Below are positions 1-9,938 of a DNA stretch of 64,000 nucleotides, piece by piece. This stretch comes from Galbula dea (lineage: Eukaryota; Chordata; Aves; Piciformes; Galbulidae): contig VWZX01010418.1 of NCBI GenBank assembly GCA_013399015.1, forward strand, positions 294,446 through 358,445, given 5' to 3'. The notes beneath the pieces are model-generated. The model saw only the letters and a list, made by a program, of their open reading frames with translations, ran no database searches and had not been told where the DNA came from. The position numbers and the translations under genes were made by a program. Position 1 is the stretch's first letter; every line of letters starts with the position of its first letter.

Positions 1-3000
1 AGCAACTCCATGATAAAGTTGCAGAAGACTCACTGCTGATAAACTCAAAAATAATGGTGGGACAAGTAAGGTCAGCAGTGAGACAAAACAACTGCTGGTA
101 ATTTAGAGCCTCTCACTACATACCTTTATTCTATCACTGCATAGGAATCTCAGGAAAACATGAATGTGGTGCATAACAACAACCAGAAAGGCAAATTGTT
201 CAGCATTATAAAGAAGAAAAACCTCTAAATGTCACCATGCCACTCTGTAAATCCATGTTGTACACACCTCCTGAATAGGCACATCACTGACAAATAGGGC
301 TTTTTTGCAGAGCATGCCTACATGGCCTGGCAAATGTATCCAGCTCTGGACAAGCCTGTGATGCAGGAAACTGCACTTCAGCAGGACCCACAGCACCCAG
401 TCAACCACTTTCTTTCCTTCCTCATCCACTCCAGCCTCTTCCAACCCACTCCAAGCCACCACTGAGCAGACAACCAACCCCAACCCTCAGATGAACATGC
501 TCCAGGAGGGGCCAGCTTTTTCAAAGGCAATGTTACACACACAAGAATATAAACTAATATCCACAGAGAAGTGTGTCAAAGAAGGCACTACCTACTGCTC
601 TGTGAATAAGGTTCAGGAACATGCTGGTATTTGAATGGAGAGGAGATTCCTAGGAAAAAGATAGCTAAGTGTCTGTTAAATAAATCCCTAACAACTACAA
701 TGGGATTTATTTAACTTAATAGTTCTAGTAGACAACAAATAAGGATCTTGCACCAGGCCTCCAATTAACTTTCCCCCAAATTTGCATTTCTGTTACAGCA
801 AGAACCTCACTGCCTGGGGCCTGTGTCTGCAAGTCATAGGTAGTATTTTGAGAACCTGCAAGTTATTTTACTGCTGCTTTTAGTAACACTCAAAACTGTT
901 CATTCTTCCTTTCCTGCTGAAAAAGGAAGGAGGGTAGCACCATGATGCACCTCTGCTTCAAGATCAGTAGCAGAACTCTGCTCTTCCCAACATTTCTTAA
1001 GCACAAGGGTGTTTGTGGGGAGAGGGGGGGGAAGTAAGAACCTCTCATCCACTGTACAACTATGATTTAATCTTTGGTTCAGACTACTAAACAAGAGTCT
1101 AGGCACTGGCAAGGAAAACATGCCAGGGAAAAAAAAAGACTAAGAAACCAAGAAAAGAAAGATATGGTTTCAGTTACATTGTCTCTCTTCAACTAAAGCA
1201 CAGTGGTAGTTAGCAGGAAGAGGCTGTTTCCCTCAGCACATCCAAACACTCTTTGTTCAATGCATAATTCAATAAGCAATTTCTTTCCTGGCCATAGTAC
1301 CAGTCTAACAATTCCATTCCTGCATCTTTCCACCTACATGCTCTGGGAGGCCAAGAGATAAACCCAAACTTGGAATTGACCCAGGTTCAAAGATCCACAG
1401 GGACAGGAGGAAGTTTATATTTAAACCAGACCAGCTCTGCAGCCAGTTCTGCTCACAGCTTCAGCTGCTGCACCAGCCCAACAGAAATAAAAGACCCAAA
1501 GCAGGAACAGCAGTGTCAAATTAGGTCCTGTGGTACCTTAGGGACTGTGTAAGGCCATGATGACCTTAGTCAGACAACAGCAGATGCAGTTTAACAGTTG
1601 CCATGCTCAGTTTTATCACAGCTACTTGCTTTAGCTCTTTGCCAGAGAAAATTAATCCTCTGGTTCTGCACATCCAGCACAGAGAGCAATGATTTTAGCT
1701 AAACTGCAGGGATTTCATTAGCAATCAGGCTCACAGAACAGAGGGGACAATACCCACATACTCCAGGCTGTGCCCCTGAGCCCATCCACTGCCCAGAGAG
1801 GCCATATGCAGCATCCAGGTGTGGGCCCAGGCATCCTCACTGAAGGCACCTGTGCCTCCAGACAAGAAAGCTGCTGAAGCTGGACTGGGCTGATCACAAG
1901 CCAGCCTCACCTACCTGGAGGATCCTGAAGGCAAAGAGAAGCAGCAGCTAAGAAAGTACAGCCACCAACTCTGCAGGCTAGCTTTAGCTTCAGAAACAAG
2001 ACAATGTTTGGGCTACAGACATGGCTGTAAAACCCTCATACTAGCATCTGAAACCCATGGTAATCTCCTACAGTGATGGCAAAGCTCCTAGAGACATATC
2101 CCATTAAATAGCACAAACAAGGATCATTTCAGTATTTAACATGGAAATCCTGTCCCAACTTCACAATTAAAACCTAGCATTAAAACTTACTCAGCAGACA
2201 TAGAGCTCAGCTTTTGCTAGAGGAGGAAGAACTGGGTGGAACTGAAAAATCCTGAGTGTTCCTCACCACAGAGAAAGTGACTTTAGAATCAGCTGCTGGC
2301 AAACCCACATCAGGGAGACCCAGTGCCCTGTGGAGTATTGGGCTCAAGGAGCATTTCCTACTGTTACAGAAGGGGCACAGAAATAAGGATTGCATTTGGG
2401 AAAGAACTACTTCACCACTATCCTCCCAGAAGTAAACTACTTCAGCATTTTGAGGGACATTCTAATTTAACTACTTCCCATGCAGAATTGTTTATTTTTG
2501 CTGCACAGCACAAGTCAAAATTGTGTTCATACTACAATGAGGTAAACTCAATATGAAAACTCAGAAATCAGCATCATTAGTTCAGGTTAATTTAGGAAGG
2601 AAATATTGATACATAACTGCATGAAAATATACCTCATCTCATATACCTCTACTATCCACATACATACTAAGGCAGTAATTAGATGCTCAAGCACTGAGGA
2701 ATGCAGTTTAGCTGAAGCAGTATCCATTTCTCTCCCCAAGGCCAACAGATCCCTCAAGGAGCTGTGCTGCTTGATCACTGGAGAGAACTTGGTGTTAAAG
2801 GACTGAAAGTTTTACCTACTCACTCTATTGATCATCAGCAGCAATAGACCCACAAGAAAACTTCACAATAGTACATTTGGCTGATGCTCCTGTTACTCAA
2901 TTTTGCCCTTGAAGGGTCATTACTCCATCATACTCTGAATTTTAGGGCTTTTTGTTAAATCACATCACTGCTTCAGCAAATACTTCCAAGCCTCTGGAAA

Positions 3001-3109
3001 TGCAGTACCTTCATTAAGAATTCCTATGTAGTTTGGGTAAAGACCAAGATTTTAACTATGCAGAGGCAAATTAATCTTCCAAACACACATATCAACAGAG
3101 CAGAGTGTT

Positions 3110-3163
3110 TATGTGATTATGTGATTATTCTGAAATTATTCTGAAATTATGTGATTTTTCTGA
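3110..3163. repeat. Short tandem array (ATGTGATT / ATTCTGAA units)
   Basis: The units ATGTGATT and ATTCTGAA are each repeated two to three times in an interleaved order. It is a minor simple repeat inside the presumed NDUFS6 intron. Confidence 0.7.
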
Positions 3164-3362
3164 ACACAAGTGGCCATAAAAACGTGCTTAAAATTCTCTT
3201 AAAAACACAGTTCCAACAAAAAGCAGTTTAAGATGCTCAAATGCCTACAAAACTTCCATAGCCTAAATGTTAGCACTTAACAGGTGTACAACAAGTTTGG
3301 AATTTTACAAATTTACCAGAAGCAACTATAAGGTGTCTTAAAAGAAGAATTTTCACTGTAGC

Positions 3363-3555
3363 CAACCCCCCCCAAAAAACAGCAACAAAAAAACCCCCAT
3401 ACCAAACCAAAACAGGAAAAAAACCCCAACCAACCAAACAAAAAAGCCCACCAAACCACAAACCCAAAATTCAAACCCCTTTGGTTTTGGTGGGTTTTTG
3501 GTTGGTCAGTTGGTTTTGTTTAGCTTGGTTGTTATTATGTTGTTGGTTTTCTTCT
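3363..3555. repeat. A/C-rich tract switching to G/T-rich tract (imperfect inverted repeat)
   Basis: Bases 3363-3480 are almost only A and C; from 3481 the same strand becomes G/T-rich. Pieces such as CCAACCAA and GCCCACCAAA on the left have near reverse complements (TTGGTGGG, TTGGTTGG) on the right, so a long imperfect hairpin is possible. It lies about 100 bp downstream of NDUFS6 exon 2. The long hydrophobic frame on the minus strand here is a by-product of the composition. Confidence 0.75.
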
Positions 3556-3651
3556 TCCTTATAATAACAATCAAGCTGAGGACATCAATATCAGTTATAG
3601 AAAAACCCACAAAACACCTCCTCTCCCATGAGTAAAAGTAGATTTAGTTAC

Positions 3652-3705
3652 CTCCTTTTGTCGTCCAACAAATCTAACTCTTCTATAATCCTTTTCTTCA
3701 TAAAC
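3652..3705 (-). CDS. NDUFS6: NDUFS6 exon 2, NADH dehydrogenase (ubiquinone) Fe-S protein 6
   Basis: This is an 18-codon internal exon encoding V-Y-E-E-K-D-Y-R-R-V-R-F-V-G-R-Q-K-E, the segment that directly follows the HTGQ end of exon 1 in vertebrate NDUFS6. On the minus strand it is preceded by an acceptor (pyrimidine-rich, ending TTTAG) and followed by a donor (GAG then GTAACT). Both junctions are phase 0, matching the donor of exon 1, so exons 1 and 2 join in frame without a stop. This part of the protein lies before the zinc-binding C-terminal domain that is encoded by later exons, which are not in the window. The exon is too short to stand out as an open frame and was found by its match to the family. 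The assignment is very secure given the head-to-head MRPL36 neighbour. Confidence 0.94.
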
Positions 3706-4570
3706 CTAAAGTGTAAAATGAACTTACATTAAACTTAAATCTTATTTAAAAAGCAATTACTATAAACAAAACCACAAAGGCTTACAGCACTGTCAAGACT
3801 AAATAGTTTAAATAGTTTCCTTCATGTCAAGGATTGGCATCATCTTACAAGTATGTACTGCACACAATAAGTAGTTTCCATTTCTCTCACGTAGGAAAAT
3901 AAACATCAGGTTGGAAAGCAGAAAAGAAAAGGGGAGTGGGAACTGTTTACAGCCAGTCAACAGAAGCCTTAGTTCTGACCACAGAGATGAACATGCTTAC
4001 AATGATGTTCTTTCATCCCACACTGCCACCTGGAAGATAAACTAAACTAGGAAATTCGTTTCATATTTACGTTCGAGTCAAACAACCACAATGACACCCT
4101 TCTTCGGTCAGCTCCACCAGCCATGCCCACTTCATGCCTCCACAAGATACTGCACAAGCCTTCCCAGTTCTCACGCTCAGTTTTTACATTAGAAAACAGA
4201 AAAAATAGGAGTTACAAGGCACAGACACAAGGGTATCTCCCCTACCTGTTAACGCTCCAGCTGTGTCAAATGTTGGGATTCAGACCATAGCATGACTCTG
4301 CTCCTAATTAATAGGAGTTTGGTGGTTGTTTTCTTTTTGAAACCTCTCGTACATTCTGCCTACGTATCATCCGAAAGCATCACTCTGCACAGCTCGTACC
4401 AGGTGACGAACCACATCATACTGTCGCTCGCAGCCCCGGGAACATGCTGCCACAGGGGCTGGCCCGGCGAAGGGCACAGCCTGGGCGCGCCCTCCCTCTC
4501 CAAGGAGCGGAGGAGCAGCATCGATCGCACGGCCGCCGCCCTCCTGCGTACCACAGCACCGCACCCTCAC
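3706..4570 (-). other. NDUFS6: NDUFS6 intron 1
   Basis: This is an 865-bp intron between the exon 1 donor (CAG then GTGAGG on the minus strand) and the exon 2 acceptor (TTTAG). Its 5' part lies in the CpG island; the rest is AT-rich and I recognise no repeat in it. Confidence 0.9.
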
Positions 4571-4723
4571 CTGCCCCGTGTGCGTCACCAGCTCGCCCGT
4601 ATCGGACACCTTCACACCGTAAGGTCGAATAGAGACAACGGCGGCAGCAGCCCCGATGGGACGAGACAGCAGCGAGCAGCCCAGCGGCACCAAGCAGCGG
4701 AAGGTCGCAGCGGGCGCTGCCAT
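4571..4723 (-). CDS. NDUFS6: NDUFS6 exon 1, NADH dehydrogenase (ubiquinone) Fe-S protein 6
   Basis: This is the first coding exon (51 codons) of the 13-kDa accessory subunit of mitochondrial respiratory complex I, which acts in the matrix arm. The start is the ATG at 4723-4721 in a strong context (A at -3, G at +4); an in-frame upstream ATG at 4795 gives an extension unlike the family. Residues 1-34 are rich in Ala, Arg and Leu with few acids, as expected for a mitochondrial presequence. Residues 35-51 (YGVKVSDTGELVTHTGQ) are the conserved family start of the mature part. The exon ends at CAG followed by GTGAGG, phase 0, and joins exon 2 at 3705. It faces MRPL36 head to head, as in human. The translation start lies within a YY1-like AAGATGGC element, suggesting that the transcription start is close by. 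The gene is incomplete only because the window ends; nothing in the two exons looks damaged. Confidence 0.96.
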
Positions 4724-4727
4724 CTTG
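4716..4727 (-). promoter_or_regulatory. YY1-like element over the NDUFS6 start codon
   Basis: The minus strand reads CAAGATGGCAGC. This matches the AAnATGGC core that YY1 binds, often at or just downstream of transcription starts, with its ATG used as the start codon. The match is seen in the sequence; binding is inferred. Confidence 0.55.
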
Positions 4728-4759
4728 ATGCAACCACCTGACCCCTCCGCTCGGACAGA

Positions 4760-4769
4760 CGCAGGCGCA
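4760..4769. promoter_or_regulatory. NRF1-like site
   Basis: CGCAGGCGCA, or TGCGCCTGCG on the other strand, is one base off the symmetric NRF1 consensus GCGCATGCGC. NRF1 drives many nuclear genes for respiratory-chain and mitoribosome proteins, so the site fits the two flanking genes. Confidence 0.5.
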
Positions 4770-4801
4770 AGCACTCGCCCCACCCCCTTCAGCACCGCGC
4801 T

Positions 4802-4807
4802 CTTCCG
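4802..4807. promoter_or_regulatory. ETS/GABP-like core
   Basis: CTTCCG (CGGAAG on the minus strand) is the ETS-family core, which GABP (NRF2) uses in mitochondrial gene promoters. A six-base match has limited weight alone; its support comes from its place in the divergent promoter. Confidence 0.4.
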
Positions 4808-4890
4808 CCGGGGCGCAGCGTGCGTGGGGCTGGCCGAGGCCGGAGGAAAGGAGAAGCGACAGTGGTGGTCAGTGTTGGGTGCCCTCCGTT

Positions 4891-4895
4891 ATTGG
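4891..4895. promoter_or_regulatory. Inverted CCAAT box
   Basis: ATTGG, the reverse of CCAAT, lies 93 bp upstream of the MRPL36 ATG. This is a usual distance for NF-Y in TATA-less promoters. A GC-box-like GGGGCGTG follows at 4913-4920. Confidence 0.45.
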
Positions 4896-4983
4896 CTAGG
4901 GGTGTCGATTAGGGGGCGTGGAGGCAGCGGGGTAAGCGAGGCGAGCGCTCTTACCTTTGCGCTGTCCCCGTAGGACGCGAAGT

Positions 4984-5298
4984 ATGCTATCCTTGCTGGC
5001 TAGAGCCGCCGCTGGGCCGCTCCGCTCGCTGGGCCGTTCACCCTTCTGTTCTCTGGCCCCGTGGTGGCCGCCGGTGGCGCTACCTGCGCGGGCTCTGCCG
5101 CTGCGAGTCGGAGCGGCCTCTCCCCGCGCCCTACTGGCCGTCCCACCGCTGTCCGGGCTATTGCCGCCGCTCCTTGCGGGACTGAAGACGAAAACGTCGC
5201 TGAAGAGGCGCTGCAAGGATTGCTTCATCGTTCGGCGGCGAGGTCGGCTCTACGTCCTCTGCAAGACCAACCCCCGGCACAAGCAACGGAAGCTGTAG
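4984..5298 (+). CDS. MRPL36: MRPL36, mitochondrial ribosomal protein bL36m
   Basis: This encodes a complete 104-residue protein of the large subunit of the mitochondrial ribosome, close to the 103 residues of human MRPL36. Residues 1 to about 65 are rich in Ala, Arg, Leu and Pro with almost no acidic residues, as expected for a mitochondrial import sequence. The bL36 domain covers residues 68-104. It has the zinc ligands Cys77 and Cys80 (C-K-D-C), Cys93 and His99 (NPRHKQRK), so the zinc fold looks intact. In bacteria this small protein binds 23S rRNA near the base of the L7/L12 stalk. I chose the ATG at 4984 (A at -3); the frame is open a little further upstream but has only a TTG there. The whole coding region is in one exon, as in mammals. 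It faces NDUFS6 across the shared promoter. I see no damage. Confidence 0.97.
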   Translation: MLSLLARAAAGPLRSLGRSPFCSLAPWWPPVALPARALPLRVGAASPRALLAVPPLSGLLPPLLAGLKTKTSLKRRCKDCFIVRRRGRLYVLCKTNPRHKQRKL

Positions 5299-5730
5299 CC
5301 CCCGCGGCAAGGACCCTCTCCGGGCTGAGGGCATCGCGGCGGGGTCCTGGACGGGAGAGAGTTAACGCGGTGTTCTCCTGTCGGGCCTCGAGTCCTACGG
5401 CCCTGCCACTGGGACTGCTCCCTCCTCCCTGTCTTCCCCGTGGCTTCTGAGAACCGGCAGCTGGGGACACAAATCGCAATGCTTCGGCTTAACGCGAAGA
5501 CAGAGCGAGTTAAGTTCTTGACAACCCCTTGTAACTTCAGACAACGGATGCTGAGAACTGGGATGGGAAGCCACAACTTTCAGGACCTCTTATCGTCTTA
5601 GCCGTAAAGCCTTACTTAAAATCACTTTGCTGTTAAGTTAGTAAGGGCAAAGCTGGATCATCAGATTCAAAGATGCATTTATGTTTAATTAAAGCAAAAT
5701 GAAAATAAATGCCTCTAACTGTGCATTATT
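5299..5730 (+). other. MRPL36: MRPL36 3' untranslated region (probable)
   Basis: The first 150 bp continue the CpG island, then the sequence turns AT-rich. The first good polyadenylation signal is AATAAA at 5704-5709, so the transcript probably ends near 5725-5735. The exact cleavage site cannot be seen. Confidence 0.55.
5704..5709 (+). terminator. Polyadenylation signal AATAAA, probably of MRPL36
   Basis: This canonical hexamer lies about 400 bp after the MRPL36 stop codon, on the same strand. A T-rich stretch follows at 5750-5757. Confidence 0.55.
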
Positions 5731-6354
5731 ACAGCATGTCATTAATGTCTCTTTAAAAAAACCCTAGATATTTAAAGCTGTGGTAACAGAACCAATAGTT
5801 TTGGACTCAGGTAGGCTCCTAAGTGGCAAATAATATTGAATGTTACATTTGGCAGCCAAAGTTGCTGTGGTCCCTAGAGGTGTTCCTCATGCATCTGAAT
5901 ATGGCTGTGCTTGAGGCAGGAGAGTTCAGGATCTTCCTTCAAATTACAAGTTCTCAAAAGAAGTTACCAAACTAAACTTCTGGACAGCAATCAAGTTACT
6001 ACTACAAGTTTGTCAGAGTCATGTGAGAGCATGTCCCCAACTTAGAAGAAGCAAAATTTGTTGAGCCCAGTGTTTGAGCTTGCTGTAACATTGGATAGTA
6101 TGATGACTTGAAGAACTTTTATGCCTAGTTACAGCTGTAAAGGTGTGGTGGATTTTACAATTGCATCTTTTTCTTAGTAGGTGCTTGGTGGACAATGAGA
6201 AGCAATAGTTATTGACTGGTTACTGTGTGCTGGGCAGTTTCTTTTCATCACTGGAAATGTGGGTTTGGAGAGATAGGAGCAGGTTGATTGATATACACAT
6301 CCATCTTAGGGGGACATAAGTTCATGGCAATGAAAGAGGAGAGAAATTACTAGT
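5731..6354. other. Intergenic, nothing recognised
   Basis: This is AT-rich sequence between the presumed MRPL36 polyadenylation region and the solo LTR. I see no coding signal or known repeat. Confidence 0.5.
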
Positions 6355-6359
6355 CTCAT
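6355..6359. repeat. Target site duplication, left copy
   Basis: CTCAT lies directly before the TG end of the solo LTR. An identical copy follows its CA end at 7088-7092. Confidence 0.85.
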
Positions 6360-7087
6360 TGTCGAGGGTCGAGGCTGGGTTGACCACCAACCAATGACAG
6401 ATGCTCCCTGTTACCCCCTTCCCCCCCCCACCACGGGAAGGGAAAGGGGATAAAAGAGAGACAGACTTGTGGATTGGAAGATAAAACTAAAACTACTTTA
6501 ATAATAATGATAAATAAAATATATACAAATATGTACAGGACCCAATACCAAACCCAAGCTCCCCTTGATGGTAACTATGTCACCACTGGTACTGCAGCAG
6601 AAGGCCTCAGCAGCAGATGAGTCAGGCTTAGTGGCTGGGTCCTGGTACTGGATGCAGGAATTTAGGGATCACCAAAGTGCAGAAGAAGAAGGAACCAAGA
6701 AGGGAGCACAAAAAACAACTACCCAGCAATCGAGAACAATCTAGCAAGGGGGGGGACTGACCCCCAGTTTATATATTGAATATGATGTATATGGGATGGA
6801 ATACTTTAGTTGGTCAGTTTGGGGTCACCTGTCCTGTCTGCTCCTCCCTGAAGGTGCAGCCTTTACCTGGCACCCCCCAACATGAGACACAAGATTTAGC
6901 AGTGACCTTGCTTTGCATACCAATCCTTGGTAGTATATCTAAACATTAGGCCTTGTCACTGCTAGAAGCTGGCAGTGTCTATGAAAACATACAGTTAGTC
7001 TCAGAAATTGCAGTTTCTTAGAGGAGCTTCAACTAAAAAGTAACATCACTGAACAGAATTTGTTCTGTTCTAATCTAAACCAGGACA
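6360..7087 (-). mobile_element. Solo LTR of an avian endogenous retrovirus (ERVL-like)
   Basis: This 728-bp element starts with TG and ends with CA, and is flanked on both sides by the same 5-bp duplication CTCAT (6355-6359 and 7088-7092). A 5-bp duplication is typical of class III (ERVL) elements. The sense strand is minus: it has a TATA box TATATAAA (plus positions 6768-6775), followed about 270 bp later by an ATTAAA polyadenylation signal (6497-6502) and a GC-richer end. The layout agrees with a widespread family of bird LTRs that I recognise, though I cannot give the exact subfamily name. No internal gag, pol or env sequence is adjacent, so it is a solo LTR left by LTR-LTR recombination. 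Its clear edges suggest moderate age. Confidence 0.87.
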
Positions 7088-7092
7088 CTCAT
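7088..7092. repeat. Target site duplication, right copy
   Basis: CTCAT lies directly after the CA end of the solo LTR and is identical to the copy at 6355-6359. Confidence 0.85.
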
Positions 7093-9531
7093 CTAACAAG
7101 AGGGACAGACTGATTCAAAAGCCTTCTCAAAACCAGAGAAGCCTGAAATAGTGGAAAACTTGCTGTATTTCAAAAGGTTTGCTTGAAATTTAGGCACTCA
7201 CAAATAAGAACTTCTACTTTCTATATAGCTGTAGCTTGTGCATATAAATAAGATGTAAACAGAGACATTTTTTCTAGAAAAGTTTTACACCTTTAACACA
7301 CTTTGCCAGTTAAATCAGTCTGAATAACTGGAGATTTTAAAAGCTCTAGTTCTCAGATTAGAGTTAATGGTACACATTTCTAGGTGTCTTCACTGTGTGT
7401 TTTGTTCCAGCAGAAGAAAAGGCCTATATGCTGTGAACCTTTTGAGTGTAGCTTTTTACTACACTTTTAAGGTAAACAGTGTCTGTATGTCCAAAAACCC
7501 CAGTGATTTCCAGGCCAACCCACTTTCCTGAAGGATAATGAGGACTATGCAAGGACTGAACTGTGGATTGAATGAGTTTGCCATCAGATGAGAAGAGTCT
7601 GCAGGTTTGTTTTGGGGTTTGTTTGTTTGGTTTTTTTTAAGAAAGATACTTGGCAGCTAGTCTTACTGCCTCCCAAACACTTCATCCAGCCCCTTGGTTC
7701 TTTCAGAAACAGGGGCAGCTCTTTGGTATGGGACAAATTGTGCTAGTGGGTTGCTGGGGAGGTGTTCAAACCAGTGTTCACTTGCCAAGAGCAACATCAG
7801 ATGGTGAAGAGACCTAGAAGTATGAGTTGCCAGGGCTAGGAGCAGCAGATGATCTCTGGCCAGGCTTTTTGAATGCAGTATTGTGTGAGATTTAGGGACA
7901 GATTTACTTATGCTAGCCTGGTGTCTGTTAAATGCAGTCTACTCTCAGCAACAGGGAGTGAAATTTAGGGATAGGATTACTGTATGGCAGAGGGGGACAA
8001 AGTCTTATGTTGTCATCTACTGCTTTAGCCTAACACTTAAGTTTTTATATAGTGCTGACTCCACAGCCTATTTTGACAACTTATAATAAGGAAAAATTGT
8101 TTCACACTTAAAAACATTGAATTTAATGCTGCTAGTCAGAAATTTAAGGTGTGAAGTAATTTGAATTCAGATGTTTGATATGGTTGAAAATTACTCATGT
8201 ATTGTCATCTGAATGGTCAGTTTTGTGATACCTGAGGTGGGGCATTCAGAAGAATGAGCATTCACAGCCATCACTGAAACAGCATATTTGGTGATGCTAA
8301 TAGATTTTGGAAAGATGATTATAGGATTAGAAACTAGAAGGCTGTGAATTGGAAGTGTATTCTGCCATTGGCTTGCTGTATAATCTCAAGAAGTAATTTT
8401 TGCCTTTGTCTCAGTTGCTCCATCTGTTAAGCAGGAGTACTGAATCTCACACATCTAATTACCTTTTTACAGGCTTCCTGAATGTTGTGCTACTTAAACA
8501 TCTGTTTTCAAAGGAGAGAGTACACAACTGCTACTTAAGCTACCCATGCCAAAAATCTAGTCCTGGAATACTAAAAATACCAATCTGTATTAGTTCCATA
8601 ATTGTATGCACTTTCTTCTTTTATTTCTCTCCCCCTCACACATGTTGTGTAAGCAGAAGATGAAAGGGAGAGGAATGATAGGGAAAGCATAGCTAGACTG
8701 TAAAATGGGTTAGAGGGGGAAATAGGACCCAATAATGCAGGAAGAAGAATCCATATGATGAAAACTGAAATAAGACTCAGGCTCAAATTACATTTTCAGC
8801 TTCTGCTGGTTTCCTGCTGGTTTTGTGTCTAGGTTACCCCTTCCAGAAATTCCTCATTCTTCTTTAAATCCCCACAGTGGAGTAGAAGTGGGACAACTGA
8901 TGTCTGCTATGATTGTCTCCATTGTACAGTTATGAAAATCATTTGCTATTGTGAGTGACTGAACTTGCTTAACTCCTCAGAACTCTTCTAGGGAATGAGA
9001 CTGTCAGATTCTTGATACACAACAGGTAGATATGTATTTAGGTCAATGGGAGGATAAGTCTTAGAGCTCATGTATATTAATGACTCTCAGACTTTATCTG
9101 TGGTTGTGTGTATGGGAATTACAGTATTGGCTGCTGAATTCAGGACAATAGGTCTTCAATAATGACAGGTGAGGGAGAAGTCTTTGGGAACAGTAGTACT
9201 AGGGGAGCTGTGCCTGCTCAGATCAAGGGAGTACATGCTGAGGTGAGCTGACTAGCAGATGACTTTTCTGGATCTTGACAACAGCAAAGTCAGTTTCCCA
9301 GACTCATTTAAAATAACAGCTATTTTTTGGTTCTGTAGACACAATTATGTTATCATAAAGTGAACACAAAAAGCAAAATAAAAATAAGCACTAGAAAAAG
9401 CAAAACTTAAGAGCAATTGCTAATGCCTTTGTGAAGTACTAACAATCAGAAACTTTTCTTTATTTGTAGATGTGAAGGAGATGACTCTTCTGTAACATCC
9501 ATCAGTCTAAAAAGCTGGAAAGTAGTATTTT
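7093..9531. other. Intergenic, no gene recognised
   Basis: This is AT-rich, apparently unique sequence with a G/T-rich run near 7603-7640. Its short open frames resemble no family known to me. Confidence 0.5.
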
Positions 9532-9593
9532 ACAAAAAAAAAAACCACAAAACCAAAATGAACACAAACAATCAAACAACAACAACAACAAAG
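9532..9593. repeat. A/C-rich low-complexity tract with (CAA)n
   Basis: A poly-A run passes into A/C-only sequence and a short CAA repeat. It resembles the tracts at 3363, 42634 and 50838. Confidence 0.7.
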
Positions 9594-9938
9594 TCAATAC
9601 TCTTAAATATGGCAAAAGAACATAAAAAGCAGGCTGCTTTCTCTTATTTAACAGTGCAAATGGATACAACATGCTATTGCAAGCACCATTCAGAATATCA
9701 TCTTTGTGTTACCAAGTTCTTTCTGTGATTTCTGTGAGCTCCATGCACCTGATGAAAGAGGTTTCATTACCAAAACTAGCCTATGTATTTCTGTAGTGTC
9801 ACCATATTCTGAAGTTCTGAACCAGCAAGGGTGGGCATTATCTTGATACACATTGTGGAAAAGTATCAAATTAATTTTAAGGTGCAAATTAAGGATACAG
9901 TAGTCCTATTCAGTTTAATAAAGCTGATAATACATTTA

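Larger units (their letters stand above)
1..3651 (-). other. NDUFS6: Probable NDUFS6 intron 2 (partial), no further exon seen
   Basis: This stretch lies downstream of NDUFS6 exon 2 on the minus strand, starting at the GT of its splice donor (GTAACT, read from 3651 leftwards). I looked on the minus strand for the conserved C-terminal part of NDUFS6 (the zinc-binding end with Cys-Gly-Tyr-Cys) and did not find it, so exons 3 and 4 probably lie left of the window. Inside are a short tandem array near 3110-3163 and an A/C-to-G/T composition switch at 3363-3555, but no recognisable transposon. The small open frames on either strand look like chance. Confidence 0.6.
4724..4983. promoter_or_regulatory. 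Shared bidirectional promoter of NDUFS6 (-) and MRPL36 (+)
   Basis: Only 260 bp separate the two start codons, so both 5'UTRs and the core promoter elements must fit here. There is no clear TATA box. Visible motifs are an NRF1-like palindrome (4760-4769), an ETS core CTTCCG (4802-4807), an inverted CCAAT box ATTGG (4891-4895) and a GC-box/KLF-like GGGGCGTG (4913-4920). This set is typical of housekeeping nuclear genes for mitochondrial proteins. One promoter would let a complex I subunit and a mitoribosomal protein be co-expressed. Factor binding is inferred. Confidence 0.8.
4430..5450. promoter_or_regulatory. CpG island spanning the NDUFS6/MRPL36 divergent promoter
   Basis: This is a GC-rich block of about 1 kb with dense CpG dinucleotides in an otherwise AT-rich, CpG-poor window. 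It covers NDUFS6 exon 1, the intergenic promoter and the whole MRPL36 coding region. The boundaries are judged by eye. The many overlapping open frames on both strands here reflect the low stop-codon density of GC-rich DNA. Confidence 0.9.

Noticed and set aside
2281..2340. Minus-strand peptide RALGLPDVGLPAADSKV as NDUFS6 exon 3
   Set aside because: It shares only a few letters with the GALGHPKV region of NDUFS6; the Cys residues and flanking family sequence are missing, and no fitting splice sites frame it.
3270..3467. 65-codon hydrophobic frame on the minus strand as a membrane protein
   Set aside because: It is the translation of an A/C-only tract; the Trp/Gly/Phe/Val bias follows from the base composition.
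4292..5479. Several 100-149-codon frames on both strands around the CpG island
   Set aside because: They overlap NDUFS6 exon 1 and MRPL36 in other frames; GC-rich DNA has few stop codons, and none resembles a known protein.
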